From assembly GCA_030537355.1 (NCBI GenBank), contig JAUNNF010000007.1, forward strand, positions 53,971 to 117,970: DNA of 64,000 nt, in the 5' to 3' direction. The position numbers and the translations under genes were made by a program. Below the pieces are notes generated by a model. That model made no database searches and had not been told where the DNA came from. It was given only the letters and a program-made list of their open reading frames with translations. How positions within the stretch are numbered: the first letter of the stretch is position 1; each line of letters starts with the position of its first letter. The DNA is from Coriobacteriia bacterium (GTDB taxonomy: Bacteria; Actinomycetota; Coriobacteriia; Coriobacteriales; Eggerthellaceae). This document shows, piece after piece, positions 19,729-27,958 of this stretch.

Positions 19729-20230
19729 ACCATTTAATCCAATCTTCTTTACGAGGAGGGCTTTGGCGCCTTTCACCTGCAGGATAGCCTACAGCTAGGT
19801 TACCTATGCCCTCATATTCGCCTTCTATCCCTAATTCTGATAATAATTCAGGAGTAAAAACTTCTCTGGCACGATGAATCCAGCAAGAGCCAAGACCGAG
19901 TTCTTCGGCAGCTAGCATCATATTTGCCATAACAATACTTCCATCATAAACATGTGTTCTAACGTCAGATTTGGCAAGAACACAAAGCATCTGTGGTGCT
20001 CCATAGAACGTATCAGAATCTACTCCAAGAACTTCTCTGTTTAGTTTTGCGAGTTTATCTCTGAGCTCTTTGTTGTCAATTACAAGAATGATAGGGGCTT
20101 GTTTATTCATTCCAGTAGCAGCTTTAGAACCAGCCTCTGCAATTTTCTGTAAGTCTTGCTTACTTACTTTTTTATTTGGGTCATAATTTTTACAGCTACT
20201 TCTGTTGTTGATGCATTCTATTGTGTTCAT
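19721..20230 (-). CDS. Nitroreductase family FMN oxidoreductase
   Basis: NAD(P)H-dependent FMN flavoprotein fold. FMN-binding region NNRSSCKNYDP near the N-terminus, central MANMMLAAEELGLGSCWIHR, and C-terminal GIGNLAVGYPAGERRQSPPRK. 169 aa from the ATG at 20230, which has a strong SD (AAAGGAGG). It overlaps the TSCPD gene. The substrate is not predictable. Confidence 0.9.
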   Translation of the reverse strand: MNTIECINNRSSCKNYDPNKKVSKQDLQKIAEAGSKAATGMNKQAPIILVIDNKELRDKLAKLNREVLGVDSDTFYGAPQMLCVLAKSDVRTHVYDGSIVMANMMLAAEELGLGSCWIHRAREVFTPELLSELGIEGEYEGIGNLAVGYPAGERRQSPPRKEDWIKWYE

Positions 20231-20244
20231 GTTGCCTCCTTTAT

Positions 20245-21492
20245 TTATTGTACCATAAGACCAATACATTCAACATGCTTAGTGCGAGGGAACATATCTA
20301 CTGCCTCTAGAGTTTTCAAATTGTATGGTGCAAGCAATGCTACATCTCTTGCCATTGTTGCAGGATTACAGCTTATATATACAATTCGTGTGGGTTTTGC
20401 TTTAAGAATATTCTCAATAGTTTCTTTATTGAGCCCTGCCCTGGGTGGGTCTACCACAACGACGTCAGCATTTTCAATTAACGAGGCGTCGCCACATATA
20501 AAATCAATATTTTCCGGTTTGTTTTGTTTTGCATCTTCTATAGCTTGAGGAACAATTTCAATGCCTGTTACATGTTTTGCTTGATGTGCCATAACATGGC
20601 TGATTGTACCGATTCCGCAATATAGATCTGCTACTTCTAGGCCATCTGGTTGTGCTAGTTCTAATGCACGATTGTATAAGACTTTAGTTTGATCATGATT
20701 TACCTGAAAAAAAGATGGTATAGATACTTTAAAATCGTTTTGTATGATGTAGTCTTTTCCCCATATTATTATGTATTTTTTCCCTAGAATTACATTAGTA
20801 TTTTTTTTGTTAACGTTCATGACAATACCAACAGTTTCAGGTATGTTTTTCTGTACTGTGCCGATAAGCTCGTTTTTATGAGCGAGCTTTTGGTTCTTAC
20901 AAACAAGACAAATAATCGCTTGGTTTTGTGTGTTTGTTCTTATGAATATATTGCTTACATTGTCTATATTGTATTTTTGTATCCATTCTTTGATTACATT
21001 GAAAATTTTGTTTGTGAGTTTGTTTTGAATAAGGCAATCATCAATGTCAACGATGTTGTGACTTCTTTCTTTGTATAAACCTATATGATTATCACTAACT
21101 GGAAATATTGCTTTATTTCTGTAACGTTCTGTTTCTTCTGCTTTGTGAAAATAGTCTAATTGCTTGTTGGTGTTTGAAAATTTTTTAAATGCGTCGTTGA
21201 TTTTTTGAGTTTTGAACTTGATTTCTTCTGTATAGGTCATATGCTGTAGATCACAGCCTCCACATTGCTTGAAATGTTTACATTTGGGGATGATTCTTTC
21301 TGGACTGGAGTAAATAATCTCTTCTACTTTTGCCCAAGCACAATTCTTTTGGACTTTAAGAATTTTGATTTTAACAGTTTCTTTGTCTAGTGCATTTTTT
21401 ACAAATACAACTTGATTATCAATACGTGTAACTCCATCACCAGTACTTGAATAGCCACATATTTTAGTTGTGTAAATTTCATTCTTGAGCAT
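20245..21492 (-). CDS. rlmD: 23S rRNA (uracil-C5)-methyltransferase, RlmD/RlmCD type
   Basis: SAM-dependent RNA uracil-C5 methyltransferase. N-terminal TRAM-like region, then a [4Fe-4S]-type cluster motif C71-x5-C77-x2-C80 (CKHFKQCGGC), the SAM motif DLYCGIGTIS, VVVDPPRAGL and the catalytic-Cys motif YISCNP. 415 aa. I choose the ATG at 21492 because a -10 box ends 6 nt upstream; a longer frame would start inside the promoter. Whether it acts on one or two uracils cannot be told. Confidence 0.92.
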   Translation of the reverse strand: MLKNEIYTTKICGYSSTGDGVTRIDNQVVFVKNALDKETVKIKILKVQKNCAWAKVEEIIYSSPERIIPKCKHFKQCGGCDLQHMTYTEEIKFKTQKINDAFKKFSNTNKQLDYFHKAEETERYRNKAIFPVSDNHIGLYKERSHNIVDIDDCLIQNKLTNKIFNVIKEWIQKYNIDNVSNIFIRTNTQNQAIICLVCKNQKLAHKNELIGTVQKNIPETVGIVMNVNKKNTNVILGKKYIIIWGKDYIIQNDFKVSIPSFFQVNHDQTKVLYNRALELAQPDGLEVADLYCGIGTISHVMAHQAKHVTGIEIVPQAIEDAKQNKPENIDFICGDASLIENADVVVVDPPRAGLNKETIENILKAKPTRIVYISCNPATMARDVALLAPYNLKTLEAVDMFPRTKHVECIGLMVQ

Positions 21493-21498
21493 GACCTC

Positions 21499-21504
21499 AT
21501 TGTA
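21499..21504 (-). promoter_or_regulatory. -10 box of leaderless rlmD
   Basis: TACAAT on the minus strand ends 6 nt before the rlmD ATG with no SD. Its -35 region would fall on the palindrome at 21512-21533. Confidence 0.55.
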
Positions 21505-21511
21505 TAAGATT

Positions 21512-21533
21512 TTTCCCAACATATGTTGGGAAA
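21512..21533. promoter_or_regulatory. Perfect 22-bp palindrome between rlmD and gltS
   Basis: A perfect inverted repeat with core CCCAACATATGTTGGG flanked by TTT and AAA. It covers the likely -35 positions of both divergent promoters, so a dimeric repressor bound here could control both genes. A near copy lies 37 bp away at 21552-21566. Confidence 0.6.
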
Positions 21534-21539
21534 TTATGC

Positions 21540-21545
21540 TAAAAT
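21540..21545 (+). promoter_or_regulatory. Extended -10 box for gltS
   Basis: TGC-TAAAAT, an extended -10 element downstream of the palindrome and upstream of the leader hairpin. Confidence 0.55.
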
Positions 21546-21550
21546 ATAAA

Positions 21551-21573
21551 ACCCAACAAATGTTGGATTTTTT
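21551..21573 (+). other. gltS leader hairpin / second operator-like copy
   Basis: CCCAACAAATGTTGG repeats the upstream palindrome with one change at the centre. As RNA it forms a 5-bp stem (CCAAC/GTTGG) followed by ATTTTTT, terminator-like, right before the gltS SD. It may be an attenuator or a second operator. Confidence 0.5.
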
Positions 21574-21583
21574 AAGGAGTCAA

Positions 21584-22819
21584 ATGAGTTTTGCAACAAT
21601 AGATGGCATATTTACTATTTCATGTGACATGACACAGACTTTAGCTGTTGCTGCTGTCGTACTTCTTATCGGTATGTTTATTCGTAAACATTGTAAGTTT
21701 TTGAGAAAATACTGTATTCCTGCCCCTGTTGTGGGTGGTTTTTTGTTTATGATTGCAGTATTTATTGGCCATGTAACAAAAGTTTTTAGTGTTGAATTTG
21801 ATGTTACATTCCAGTCAATCTTTATGGTTGCTTTTTTTACAACTGTTGGTCTTGGTGCAGACTTTAAGTTATTAAAAAAAGGTGGTAAATTACTAATTAT
21901 TTATTGGATATGTGCAGCAGTAATTTCTGTCATACAGGGTCCTTTAGCCTTAGGTATAGGAAATGCAGTTGGCATGGATCCTGCTTATTCAATTACAGCT
22001 GGTGCTATCAGTATGTCTGGTGGACACGGTGCTGCTACAGCATATGGTTCTACTCTTGTGGGTATGGGTTACCCTAATGCACAAGCAGCTGGTCTCGCCG
22101 CCGCTACTTTTGGTTTAATTTGTTCGGTACTTATTGGTGGTCCGTTGGCTCGTAGATTAATTGTTAAAAACCATTTAGAATCAGAAGACGATTATGAAAT
22201 GCTTACAGATACAGTAAAGTTTAAAGAGAAACTCAAAAAAATATCTGGTGAACAGGCAACAAAAAACTTTGCAGCAATTGTTATTTGTATGGCCTTAGGT
22301 ATTCAGGTATCAGGGCTTCTTAGTGCATTAATTGGGATGACATTACCAGATTATCTAGGTGCAATGCTTGTGTCAGTAATATTTAGGAATTTAAATGAGG
22401 TTTTCCATTGGTATAAATATAGTCCTGCTATGTGTGACCAAGTTGGCGAGGTTTGCTTGGATATTTTCTTATCAATTGCGATGATGTCTATAAAGCTTTG
22501 GCAATTATTAGGTCTTGTTGGCGGATTAGCTCTAATTGTTGTTTGCCAAGTTGTTCTTATGGCACTTTATTCTTACTTTATTGTGTTTAGGGCATTGGGC
22601 AAATCTTTTGATGCTGCTGTTATGTGTGCTGGTTTATGTGGACATGGTCTTGGTGCTACGCCTACTGCTATGGCAAACATGGAGGCTGTACAATCTGAAT
22701 ACGGAACTTCGCATCAAGCATTCGTAATAGTTCCAATCGTGGGTGGATTTTTGTGCGATTTAATATATCAACCTGTTACAATACTTTTGATAAATTTATT
22801 TATACCGGTGATTGGTTAA
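21584..22819 (+). CDS. gltS: Sodium/glutamate symporter
   Basis: Na+-driven glutamate uptake of the ESS family, integral membrane. 411 aa from the ATG at 21584, which has the SD AAGGAG; the longer upstream frame would run through the palindrome and leader hairpin. About 10-12 hydrophobic segments; family signatures SITAGAISMSGGHGAATAYG and MCAGLCGHGLGATPTAMANM are the two reentrant Gly-rich loops. The binding-protein gene follows with no gap. Glutamate is also a product of the nearby ftcD reaction. Confidence 0.93.
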   Translation: MSFATIDGIFTISCDMTQTLAVAAVVLLIGMFIRKHCKFLRKYCIPAPVVGGFLFMIAVFIGHVTKVFSVEFDVTFQSIFMVAFFTTVGLGADFKLLKKGGKLLIIYWICAAVISVIQGPLALGIGNAVGMDPAYSITAGAISMSGGHGAATAYGSTLVGMGYPNAQAAGLAAATFGLICSVLIGGPLARRLIVKNHLESEDDYEMLTDTVKFKEKLKKISGEQATKNFAAIVICMALGIQVSGLLSALIGMTLPDYLGAMLVSVIFRNLNEVFHWYKYSPAMCDQVGEVCLDIFLSIAMMSIKLWQLLGLVGGLALIVVCQVVLMALYSYFIVFRALGKSFDAAVMCAGLCGHGLGATPTAMANMEAVQSEYGTSHQAFVIVPIVGGFLCDLIYQPVTILLINLFIPVIG

Positions 22820-24389
22820 ATGAAAGATATTTCTAGAAGAAGTTTTATTTTTGGAGGGGGAGCAGCTGCGATAGGTGCTGGTATTGCCCTTTCAGGTTGT
22901 GGATTTCAAAAAGCAACCAATCAAGATTTTACAAATTCAAGAGCTGATATTTGTGCTGGCGTTGCTTATTCGACGAATGATTTTAATCCAATTGGTAATA
23001 GCAACGCTTTGACATTAGCTCTTGGATGGCACGTTTTTTGAAGGACTTTATGAATATGATCATCGCACTGGAAAAATTGTAGACGGTCTCGCAGATGGCG
23101 ATCCTATTAAAATTAATGATTTAACTTATGACGTAAAGATAAAGAATAATCAGTTATTCTCTGATGGCTCAAGAATTACTGCTGGAGACATACAAGAAGC
23201 ATTCGGTGCTAACTTAACAAGTACTACCTTTTGCTCGCTAATAGATTTTATTAAAACAATAGAAGTTAAGGATGATTTTACTGTGCGTTTTAGACTTGAG
23301 TATCCATTTGAATCTATGATGAAGGAACGTTTGAGTATTATTCGCATTTATAAGGAACCAGATAAAATTGAAGATACAGGAAAAAAGCCTATCGGTAGTG
23401 GACCGTGGATTTATAAATCAGCTGAAGGCAAGAATGAGGGCTTAATTAACTTAATGCCTAATGGAAAATATGATGGGGAATTTGCTCCTAAGGTAAAAGC
23501 CATGGAATGGAAGGTTTTAACTAAAGAAGAGGAGCGTGTTAAAGCATTTCTTGGTGGACAAGTTGATGTAATGGAATGCGTTCCGGTTGATTCTATTGAG
23601 AAAATAAAAGCAAGTGGTAAAAAGGTCGAAGCAGTTCAGAGTATGAGTTTACCGCTTATTATTTTTAATACTGTTAAAGCTCCTTTTGACGATATACGCG
23701 TCCGACAAGCAATATTGTATGCAATTAACACCGAACATATTATTGAAGAAAAATTAAAGGGATATGCAACACCTGCCACTTCATTTTTACATGAAGCTCA
23801 TAAAAGCTATCACAGGGCATCGACTGTATATAACTATAATCCTGAGATTGCAAAACAATTATTAAATGGTCAAAAAATTGACATGGAATTGATGGTTTCT
23901 GAAAATTCGTGGTGTGCCGATTTTGCAGATTTAATTGAGCATGATCTTGATGCTGTAGGAATTAATTGCAATTTGAATATTAAGTCAATTGACTGGGATA
24001 AACTGAGCGAGAATGACGCTACTCCTCCATTTGATGTGATTATGACGCCTGGGGACCCAAGTTGTTTTGGTGACGATGCTGACTTGTTGATGAGTTGGTG
24101 GTATGGTGATAATACTTGGACCTTTGCGCGGAGTTGCTGGCAGAATGCTAAGAATTCTAGATTCAAAGAACTTCAGGATTTGATGCAAAAGGCGAGGGTT
24201 TCTAGCGGTGATGCTCAACAAGAATTATGGAATCAGTGTTATGATTTGATCGCAGCTGAAGTTCCTATGTATCCTTTGTTGCATAGACAGATGATTACGG
24301 CTTATGATGATACTAAGTTGAAAGATTTTAAGCCAATTTCAACAACTGGTTTGTGGCTTTTAGATACTGGCGTTAAAAGCCAGAATTAA
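22820..24389 (+). pseudogene. Family 5 solute-binding lipoprotein, frameshifted
   Basis: Extracytoplasmic binding protein of the peptide/nickel (SBP_bac_5) type, anchored as a lipoprotein: SRRSF near the N-terminus, hydrophobic stretch, lipobox LSGC with C27. The first frame reads to ALGWHVF and stops at 23041; the second frame continues with FEGLYEYDHRTGKIVDGLA to 24389. The break is at a run of six Ts (23034-23039); five Ts would restore one 522-codon reading frame. The rest (KNNQLFSDGSRITAGDIQEAF, DDIRVRQAILYAIN) is intact. It may be a recent null mutation, a slippage-controlled gene or a sequence error. No permease genes accompany it. Confidence 0.8.
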
Positions 24390-24958
24390 ATCTCGTTTTC
24401 TACTCTGTTGTAGATTTTGTCAGCTTTTGTGAGATATGTGTCGAGGATTTCTTTTGCCTCTTCTGAATATTCAGTAGGTTCCTCGTCAAAAGATTGAAGG
24501 TTGATATAAACGTTTAACCATGCTCCTTTGATAGCTGCTTTGAATCCCAGGGCTGCACAACCTAGGTCACTTACTGCCATTTTGTTTGTGATGCCAATTA
24601 GAGATTCTGTGATGTCGAGTCCTTTAGCGGCCGTCTTCATAATGTCGAGAGGTACTTGCGTGGCAAGCGGTAATGCTTTTTGAATGGCATCATGATTAGC
24701 TTGTTTGTAAGCATCAGAAATTGCGAGGAATGCACGCTTGTCATCATCCATTAGTTGTTTTGATTTTTCTTGTAATTCCAAGATTTGTTTGTGTGCTTCT
24801 TTTACTTTTGGCTCATGTTCGGCATATTTTGGCTTGCCTTCAGTTAATGCGCATACCATTGATGTCAAAGCTGTGCCTAGAACAGAAAACATTGCACTTG
24901 CTGCTCCGCCTCCTGGTGCTGGTTTTGAACTTGATAGGTCTTCAATAAAGTTTTGCAT
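24386..24958 (-). CDS. fchA: Formimidoyltetrahydrofolate cyclodeaminase
   Basis: Converts 5-formimino-THF to 5,10-methenyl-THF and ammonia. 190 aa, the stand-alone FTCD C-terminal domain: FIEDLSSSKPAPGGGAASA, VCALTEGKPKYAEHE, DDDKRAFLAISDAYK and AALGFKAAIKGAWLNVYIN. Its SD (GAGGAG) lies in the last codons of the PIN toxin gene, 2 nt away, so it is read from the ftcD/toxin-antitoxin transcripts. It overlaps the convergent binding-protein gene by 4 bp. Works with ftcD. Confidence 0.9.
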   Translation of the reverse strand: MQNFIEDLSSSKPAPGGGAASAMFSVLGTALTSMVCALTEGKPKYAEHEPKVKEAHKQILELQEKSKQLMDDDKRAFLAISDAYKQANHDAIQKALPLATQVPLDIMKTAAKGLDITESLIGITNKMAVSDLGCAALGFKAAIKGAWLNVYINLQSFDEEPTEYSEEAKEILDTYLTKADKIYNRVENEI

Positions 24959-24960
24959 GG

Positions 24961-25428
24961 TTACTCCTCGGTAAATTCTTGGCTGATTATATTAATACAA
25001 TCTTGTGTATTTAGTATAGCATGTGGACAATGAGATATGAAATCTTTATCTTCAGTAACAATGTAGTCAGCCTTTGCACGTTCTGCTGAGGCTGTAATTA
25101 AATTATCCTCGTAGTCGTCATGAATGTTTTGGTATTTTCTGGCAATAAAATCGTCTGTATTGTCTATGCCAACTATAATGAAATTATTTGATATTTGCTC
25201 TATGATTTGCCATGCAACTTTATTTGCGAGGTATCGTTTATTATTTACAAATGAATGTGTAAAATGTTTTTCAATTAAAAAGAAACAAGTATTAAGAGTA
25301 GATGCTGATATTAAAGCATTACAATTATGTTCAACAAGCGTATTGAATAGTTCTACAGCTAGAGAATTGTTTTCTCTATCGTTGAAATATATATCCAAAA
25401 TAATATTTGTATCAAATAAAATATTCAT
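24961..25428 (-). CDS. PIN-domain toxin
   Basis: Predicted Mg-dependent endoribonuclease toxin (VapC-like). 155 aa with the PIN acidic residues: D6 in ILFDTNIILD, an internal E, DYEDNLITASA and YIVTEDKDF. Its ATG overlaps the antitoxin stop by 1 nt (TAATG), typical of coupled toxin-antitoxin pairs. The pair sits between ftcD and fchA. Confidence 0.85.
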   Translation of the reverse strand: MNILFDTNIILDIYFNDRENNSLAVELFNTLVEHNCNALISASTLNTCFFLIEKHFTHSFVNNKRYLANKVAWQIIEQISNNFIIVGIDNTDDFIARKYQNIHDDYEDNLITASAERAKADYIVTEDKDFISHCPHAILNTQDCINIISQEFTEE

Positions 25429-25781
25429 TAAAAACCATATTTCTTCATCATTTCACTGTCATATAAATAATCTCGTAAAGCCCTATTGCTGCCTTCTGGA
25501 ACTTTAATCTTAGATATATCAATATTGTATTTTTTGCAAAAATTTGGAATAACTTTTAAACTCTCTTCAAATGCTTTTCGTCTTTGCTCTTTCTTTTCTT
25601 CTGAATTTTCTAAAGACTTAAACCTATTTTTAATAACATTTGGTCTGTGTTTGTTTTCTGCAGCATATTTCCAAACAGCATTAACAACTTGAGTTGGTGT
25701 AATGCCAGCTTTTTTAAAAGCTTCATCACCAGCTTTTTTGATATCCCCAGGAATTCTTGTATTCATTTGTACAGCAGGCAT
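25428..25781 (-). CDS. RelB/DinJ-like antitoxin paired with PIN toxin
   Basis: 117 aa with a ribbon-helix-helix-like N-terminus (VQMNTRIPGDIKKAGDEAF, then GITPTQVVNAVWKYA) resembling RelB/DinJ, and a charged C-terminal tail likely to wrap the toxin. DinJ-like antitoxins more often pair with RelE/YafQ toxins. SD GAGGAGG precedes the ATG. A 17-bp palindrome just upstream is a likely autoregulatory operator. Confidence 0.75.
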   Translation of the reverse strand: MPAVQMNTRIPGDIKKAGDEAFKKAGITPTQVVNAVWKYAAENKHRPNVIKNRFKSLENSEEKKEQRRKAFEESLKVIPNFCKKYNIDISKIKVPEGSNRALRDYLYDSEMMKKYGF

Positions 25782-25799
25782 AAGTCCTCCTCATTAAAC

Positions 25800-25816
25800 T
25801 GCTATACAGTATAGCA
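25800..25816. promoter_or_regulatory. Operator palindrome of the PIN toxin-antitoxin
   Basis: TGCTATACAGTATAGCA, eight-base arms about a single central base, containing a TATACT -10-like box on the minus strand. It lies between the ftcD stop and the antitoxin SD. It abuts a second perfect palindrome, CAAATTTAAATTTG (25815-25828), that runs into ftcD. Confidence 0.6.
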
Positions 25817-25819
25817 AAT

Positions 25820-26647
25820 TTAAATTTGATAGTCAATGATTTGTTTTTGAGGGTCAAAGTCTGCGAGCTTTAGATGTTCTGCATCTGCTTCAATATTTGT
25901 TGCAGCTGGGGCCATTCCGATGAGTTCAGAGTTTTTTACTGGTGCAAGTTTTGCTATCACATCAAAAATTTCTCGTACTCCTGTTGCTTCAAAGTCGCAA
26001 ATGTTCATGGATACTTGTGCGCGTCCATTTACTTTCATGCCTAGAGCTTTAATGCCAGGATATCCTCCGTTTTTCTCGCGGATTAGCGAGGCTATTTTTT
26101 TGGCGAGGTGAATGTTATCTGTATCCAGGTTTACGTTATATGCGATAAGGAATTTACGTGCTCCAACAACTGTAGCACCTGCTGTTGGATGAGGCTGGTC
26201 TGGTCCAAAGTCAGGTTTAGCGTATTTTCCAAGTCTGATATCAGCCAGGTTTCTACGCTCTGGAGTACTGTATTCGTATAAGAAAGTTGGGATGTTGAGT
26301 TCGCTTGATATACGCTTCGCAGTATATATACTCAAGTCAATACACTCATCCATTGTGGCATCCTTTATAGGAACAAATGGAATGACGTCTGTGGCACCAA
26401 TGCGAGGATGCTCGCCAGTATGATGCCTAAGATCAATGTTTTCTGCTGCGCATGTAGCTAAATTAAAAATTGCCTCGCCAACTTTTTCAGGTTCGCCAAT
26501 TAATGTAAAAACGCAACGGTTATGGTCGCCGTCGGATTGAGTACTTTTAAGTGTAGGGCCAGCTGTATTAACCAGTTTGTCAAATGTTTCAGGATCTCGT
26601 TGGCTGCTAACACTAAAATTGGGTATGCTTTCGATGATTTTTTGCAT
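25820..26647 (-). CDS. ftcD: Glutamate formimidoyltransferase
   Basis: Transfers the formimino group of N-formimino-L-glutamate to THF, giving glutamate, in histidine degradation. 275 aa, transferase domain only: ESIPNFSVSSQRD, DGDHNRCVFTLIG, TGEHPRIGATDVIPFVPI, KPDFGPDQPHPTAGATVVG. The cyclodeaminase is the separate fchA. The start has a -10 box 6 nt upstream and no SD. Upstream hut genes are not in the window. Confidence 0.93.
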   Translation of the reverse strand: MQKIIESIPNFSVSSQRDPETFDKLVNTAGPTLKSTQSDGDHNRCVFTLIGEPEKVGEAIFNLATCAAENIDLRHHTGEHPRIGATDVIPFVPIKDATMDECIDLSIYTAKRISSELNIPTFLYEYSTPERRNLADIRLGKYAKPDFGPDQPHPTAGATVVGARKFLIAYNVNLDTDNIHLAKKIASLIREKNGGYPGIKALGMKVNGRAQVSMNICDFEATGVREIFDVIAKLAPVKNSELIGMAPAATNIEADAEHLKLADFDPQKQIIDYQI

Positions 26648-26653
26648 GTTTTT

Positions 26654-26659
26654 ATTATA
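26654..26659 (-). promoter_or_regulatory. -10 box of leaderless ftcD
   Basis: TATAAT on the minus strand, 6 nt before the ftcD ATG; no SD. Confidence 0.6.
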
Positions 26660-26670
26660 AATAAATAGTA

Positions 26671-26676
26671 TATAAT
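26671..26676 (+). promoter_or_regulatory. -10 box for the S33 hydrolase gene
   Basis: TATAAT divergent from and 12 bp away from the ftcD -10. The SD AAGGGG follows at 26693-26698. Confidence 0.5.
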
Positions 26677-26703
26677 AGTACTGTAAAGTTTTAAGGGGAT
26701 GAC

Positions 26704-27807
26704 ATGATTAAGAAGATTATCAAAATCGTACTTATTGCACTACTCGTTATTGTTCTTGCAGCTGCAGGATACCTTGTTGTTTTATTTGTCCAAGAAGGTT
26801 TGGCAAGTCAGGAGACTGCAAATAATTGCGAGACACTGCCTAAAACCACTTCCGCTATTTCTTATGTTGATGAAAAAACTTATGATACTCAAATGAAGAA
26901 TCTTGTTGAACCTTATATCAAAAAGTACGAGCGGCAGTCATACTTAACAATGGAAGATGGTGCTCATCTTAGATACAAAGTTTATGTTCAACCAAATGCC
27001 AAGGCTAATATTGTAATTGCTCATGGTTTAACTGAGTTTATAGAGAAGTATAATGAGATGATTTATTACTTCTTGGTTTCTGGTTATAACGTCTATATCT
27101 TAGAAGATCGAGGTCATGGTGAGTCTACTCGTTATGTTGACGATAAACAACTTTGTCACGTTGAAAATTTTTATGAATATGTGTTTGACTTTGAGAAATT
27201 CTGCAGCGATGTTGTAGATCATCAAAAACCATGTTATTTGTATGCGCATTCTATGGGTGGAGCTATTGCTGCATGTGCGCTAGAGGATAAACCTAATTTC
27301 TTTGCTAAAGCTGTGCTTTCTAGCCCGATGATTAAGTATAGCGCAGGGGACATTCCAAATCCACTCGCGAAGTTTTTTGGTGCCTTTATGTGCAAAATTG
27401 GTCAAAGTAAGCAAGAGTGTATTGGTCAGGGTAGGTACAGTCAAGACTTTGATTTTGAAGGAAGTTTGGATAATAGCGAGGCCAGGTATAAGTATTTCCA
27501 TACTTTATGTAATATGAACGAGAATTTTCAGACTTGTGCTCCTACTTATGGTTGGCTTAGATCTGCTAGTTATGATTTGGATGAGATGTATAAACCTGAA
27601 AATCTAGCAAAGATTAAAGCAAAATGCGTTGTAATTAAAGCTGGTAATGACAACAGGGTTAAGGAATATGGCGAGGACCACTTTGCGAATTGCGTGGATG
27701 GCACCAAGTTATATAAGGTGCCTGGTGTTAAGCATGAGATTTATATGAGTGGTAATGATACACTGATGCCTTATGTGGACACTATTTTGAAGTTTTTTGA
27801 GGGGTAA
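26704..27807 (+). CDS. Membrane-anchored alpha/beta hydrolase (S33 / monoacylglycerol lipase-like)
   Basis: 367 aa. An N-terminal transmembrane helix (residues 8-30) anchors an extracellular alpha/beta hydrolase. Motifs: IVIAHGLTEFIEKY (oxyanion HG), LEDRGHGEST and the nucleophile elbow YAHSMGGA with S183; the C-terminal GVKHEIYM supplies the His. Probable lipid or ester hydrolase. It is monocistronic, and the duplicated toxin-like element begins right after its stop. Confidence 0.88.
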   Translation: MIKKIIKIVLIALLVIVLAAAGYLVVLFVQEGLASQETANNCETLPKTTSAISYVDEKTYDTQMKNLVEPYIKKYERQSYLTMEDGAHLRYKVYVQPNAKANIVIAHGLTEFIEKYNEMIYYFLVSGYNVYILEDRGHGESTRYVDDKQLCHVENFYEYVFDFEKFCSDVVDHQKPCYLYAHSMGGAIAACALEDKPNFFAKAVLSSPMIKYSAGDIPNPLAKFFGAFMCKIGQSKQECIGQGRYSQDFDFEGSLDNSEARYKYFHTLCNMNENFQTCAPTYGWLRSASYDLDEMYKPENLAKIKAKCVVIKAGNDNRVKEYGEDHFANCVDGTKLYKVPGVKHEIYMSGNDTLMPYVDTILKFFEG

Positions 27808-27846
27808 ATTCAATTTTTCTATGATAAAAATCATTACTCGGATGTA

Positions 27847-27875
27847 TTGTTTTGTAACAGTTTCTGATTTATAGT
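27847..27875 (+). promoter_or_regulatory. Sense promoter of type I-like element, copy A
   Basis: -35 TTGTTT (27847-27852), 17-bp spacer, -10 TATAGT (27870-27875). The same hexamers and spacing occur in copy B at 29691-29719. Predicted start near 27883. Confidence 0.75.
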
Positions 27876-27882
27876 TTACTTT

Positions 27883-27952
27883 AGCGCTACCACGCTGGTA
27901 GGGTGGCTAGCCTTCTTTAAATTAGCACACGTTGTGTGTGCAGAAAGGAGGT
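27883..27952 (+). other. Copy A leader: 5' hairpin and SD-sequestering stem
   Basis: The 5' end can fold as GCTACCAC with GTGGCTAGC (one bulge). Further on, CCTTCTTT (27911-27918) pairs with the SD AAAGGAGG (27944-27951), with one G-U. Between them is a perfect 6-bp stem, GCACAC/GTGTGC. In this fold the toxin SD is hidden. Confidence 0.6.
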
Positions 27953-27958
27953 AAAATC

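Noticed and set aside
21485..21583. N-terminal extension of GltS
   Set aside because: Would translate the palindrome and leader hairpin; the ATG at 21584 has a good SD and family-like N-terminus.
22820..23041. Separate 73-aa lipoprotein gene
   Set aside because: It is the N-terminus of the frameshifted binding protein; the family sequence continues in the next frame.
27899..27912. AGGGTGGCTAGCC in the copy A leader resembles a T-box core
   Set aside because: The full T-box (TGGNACCGCG) and a specifier stem are missing, and the same arm exists inverted at the other end of the element.
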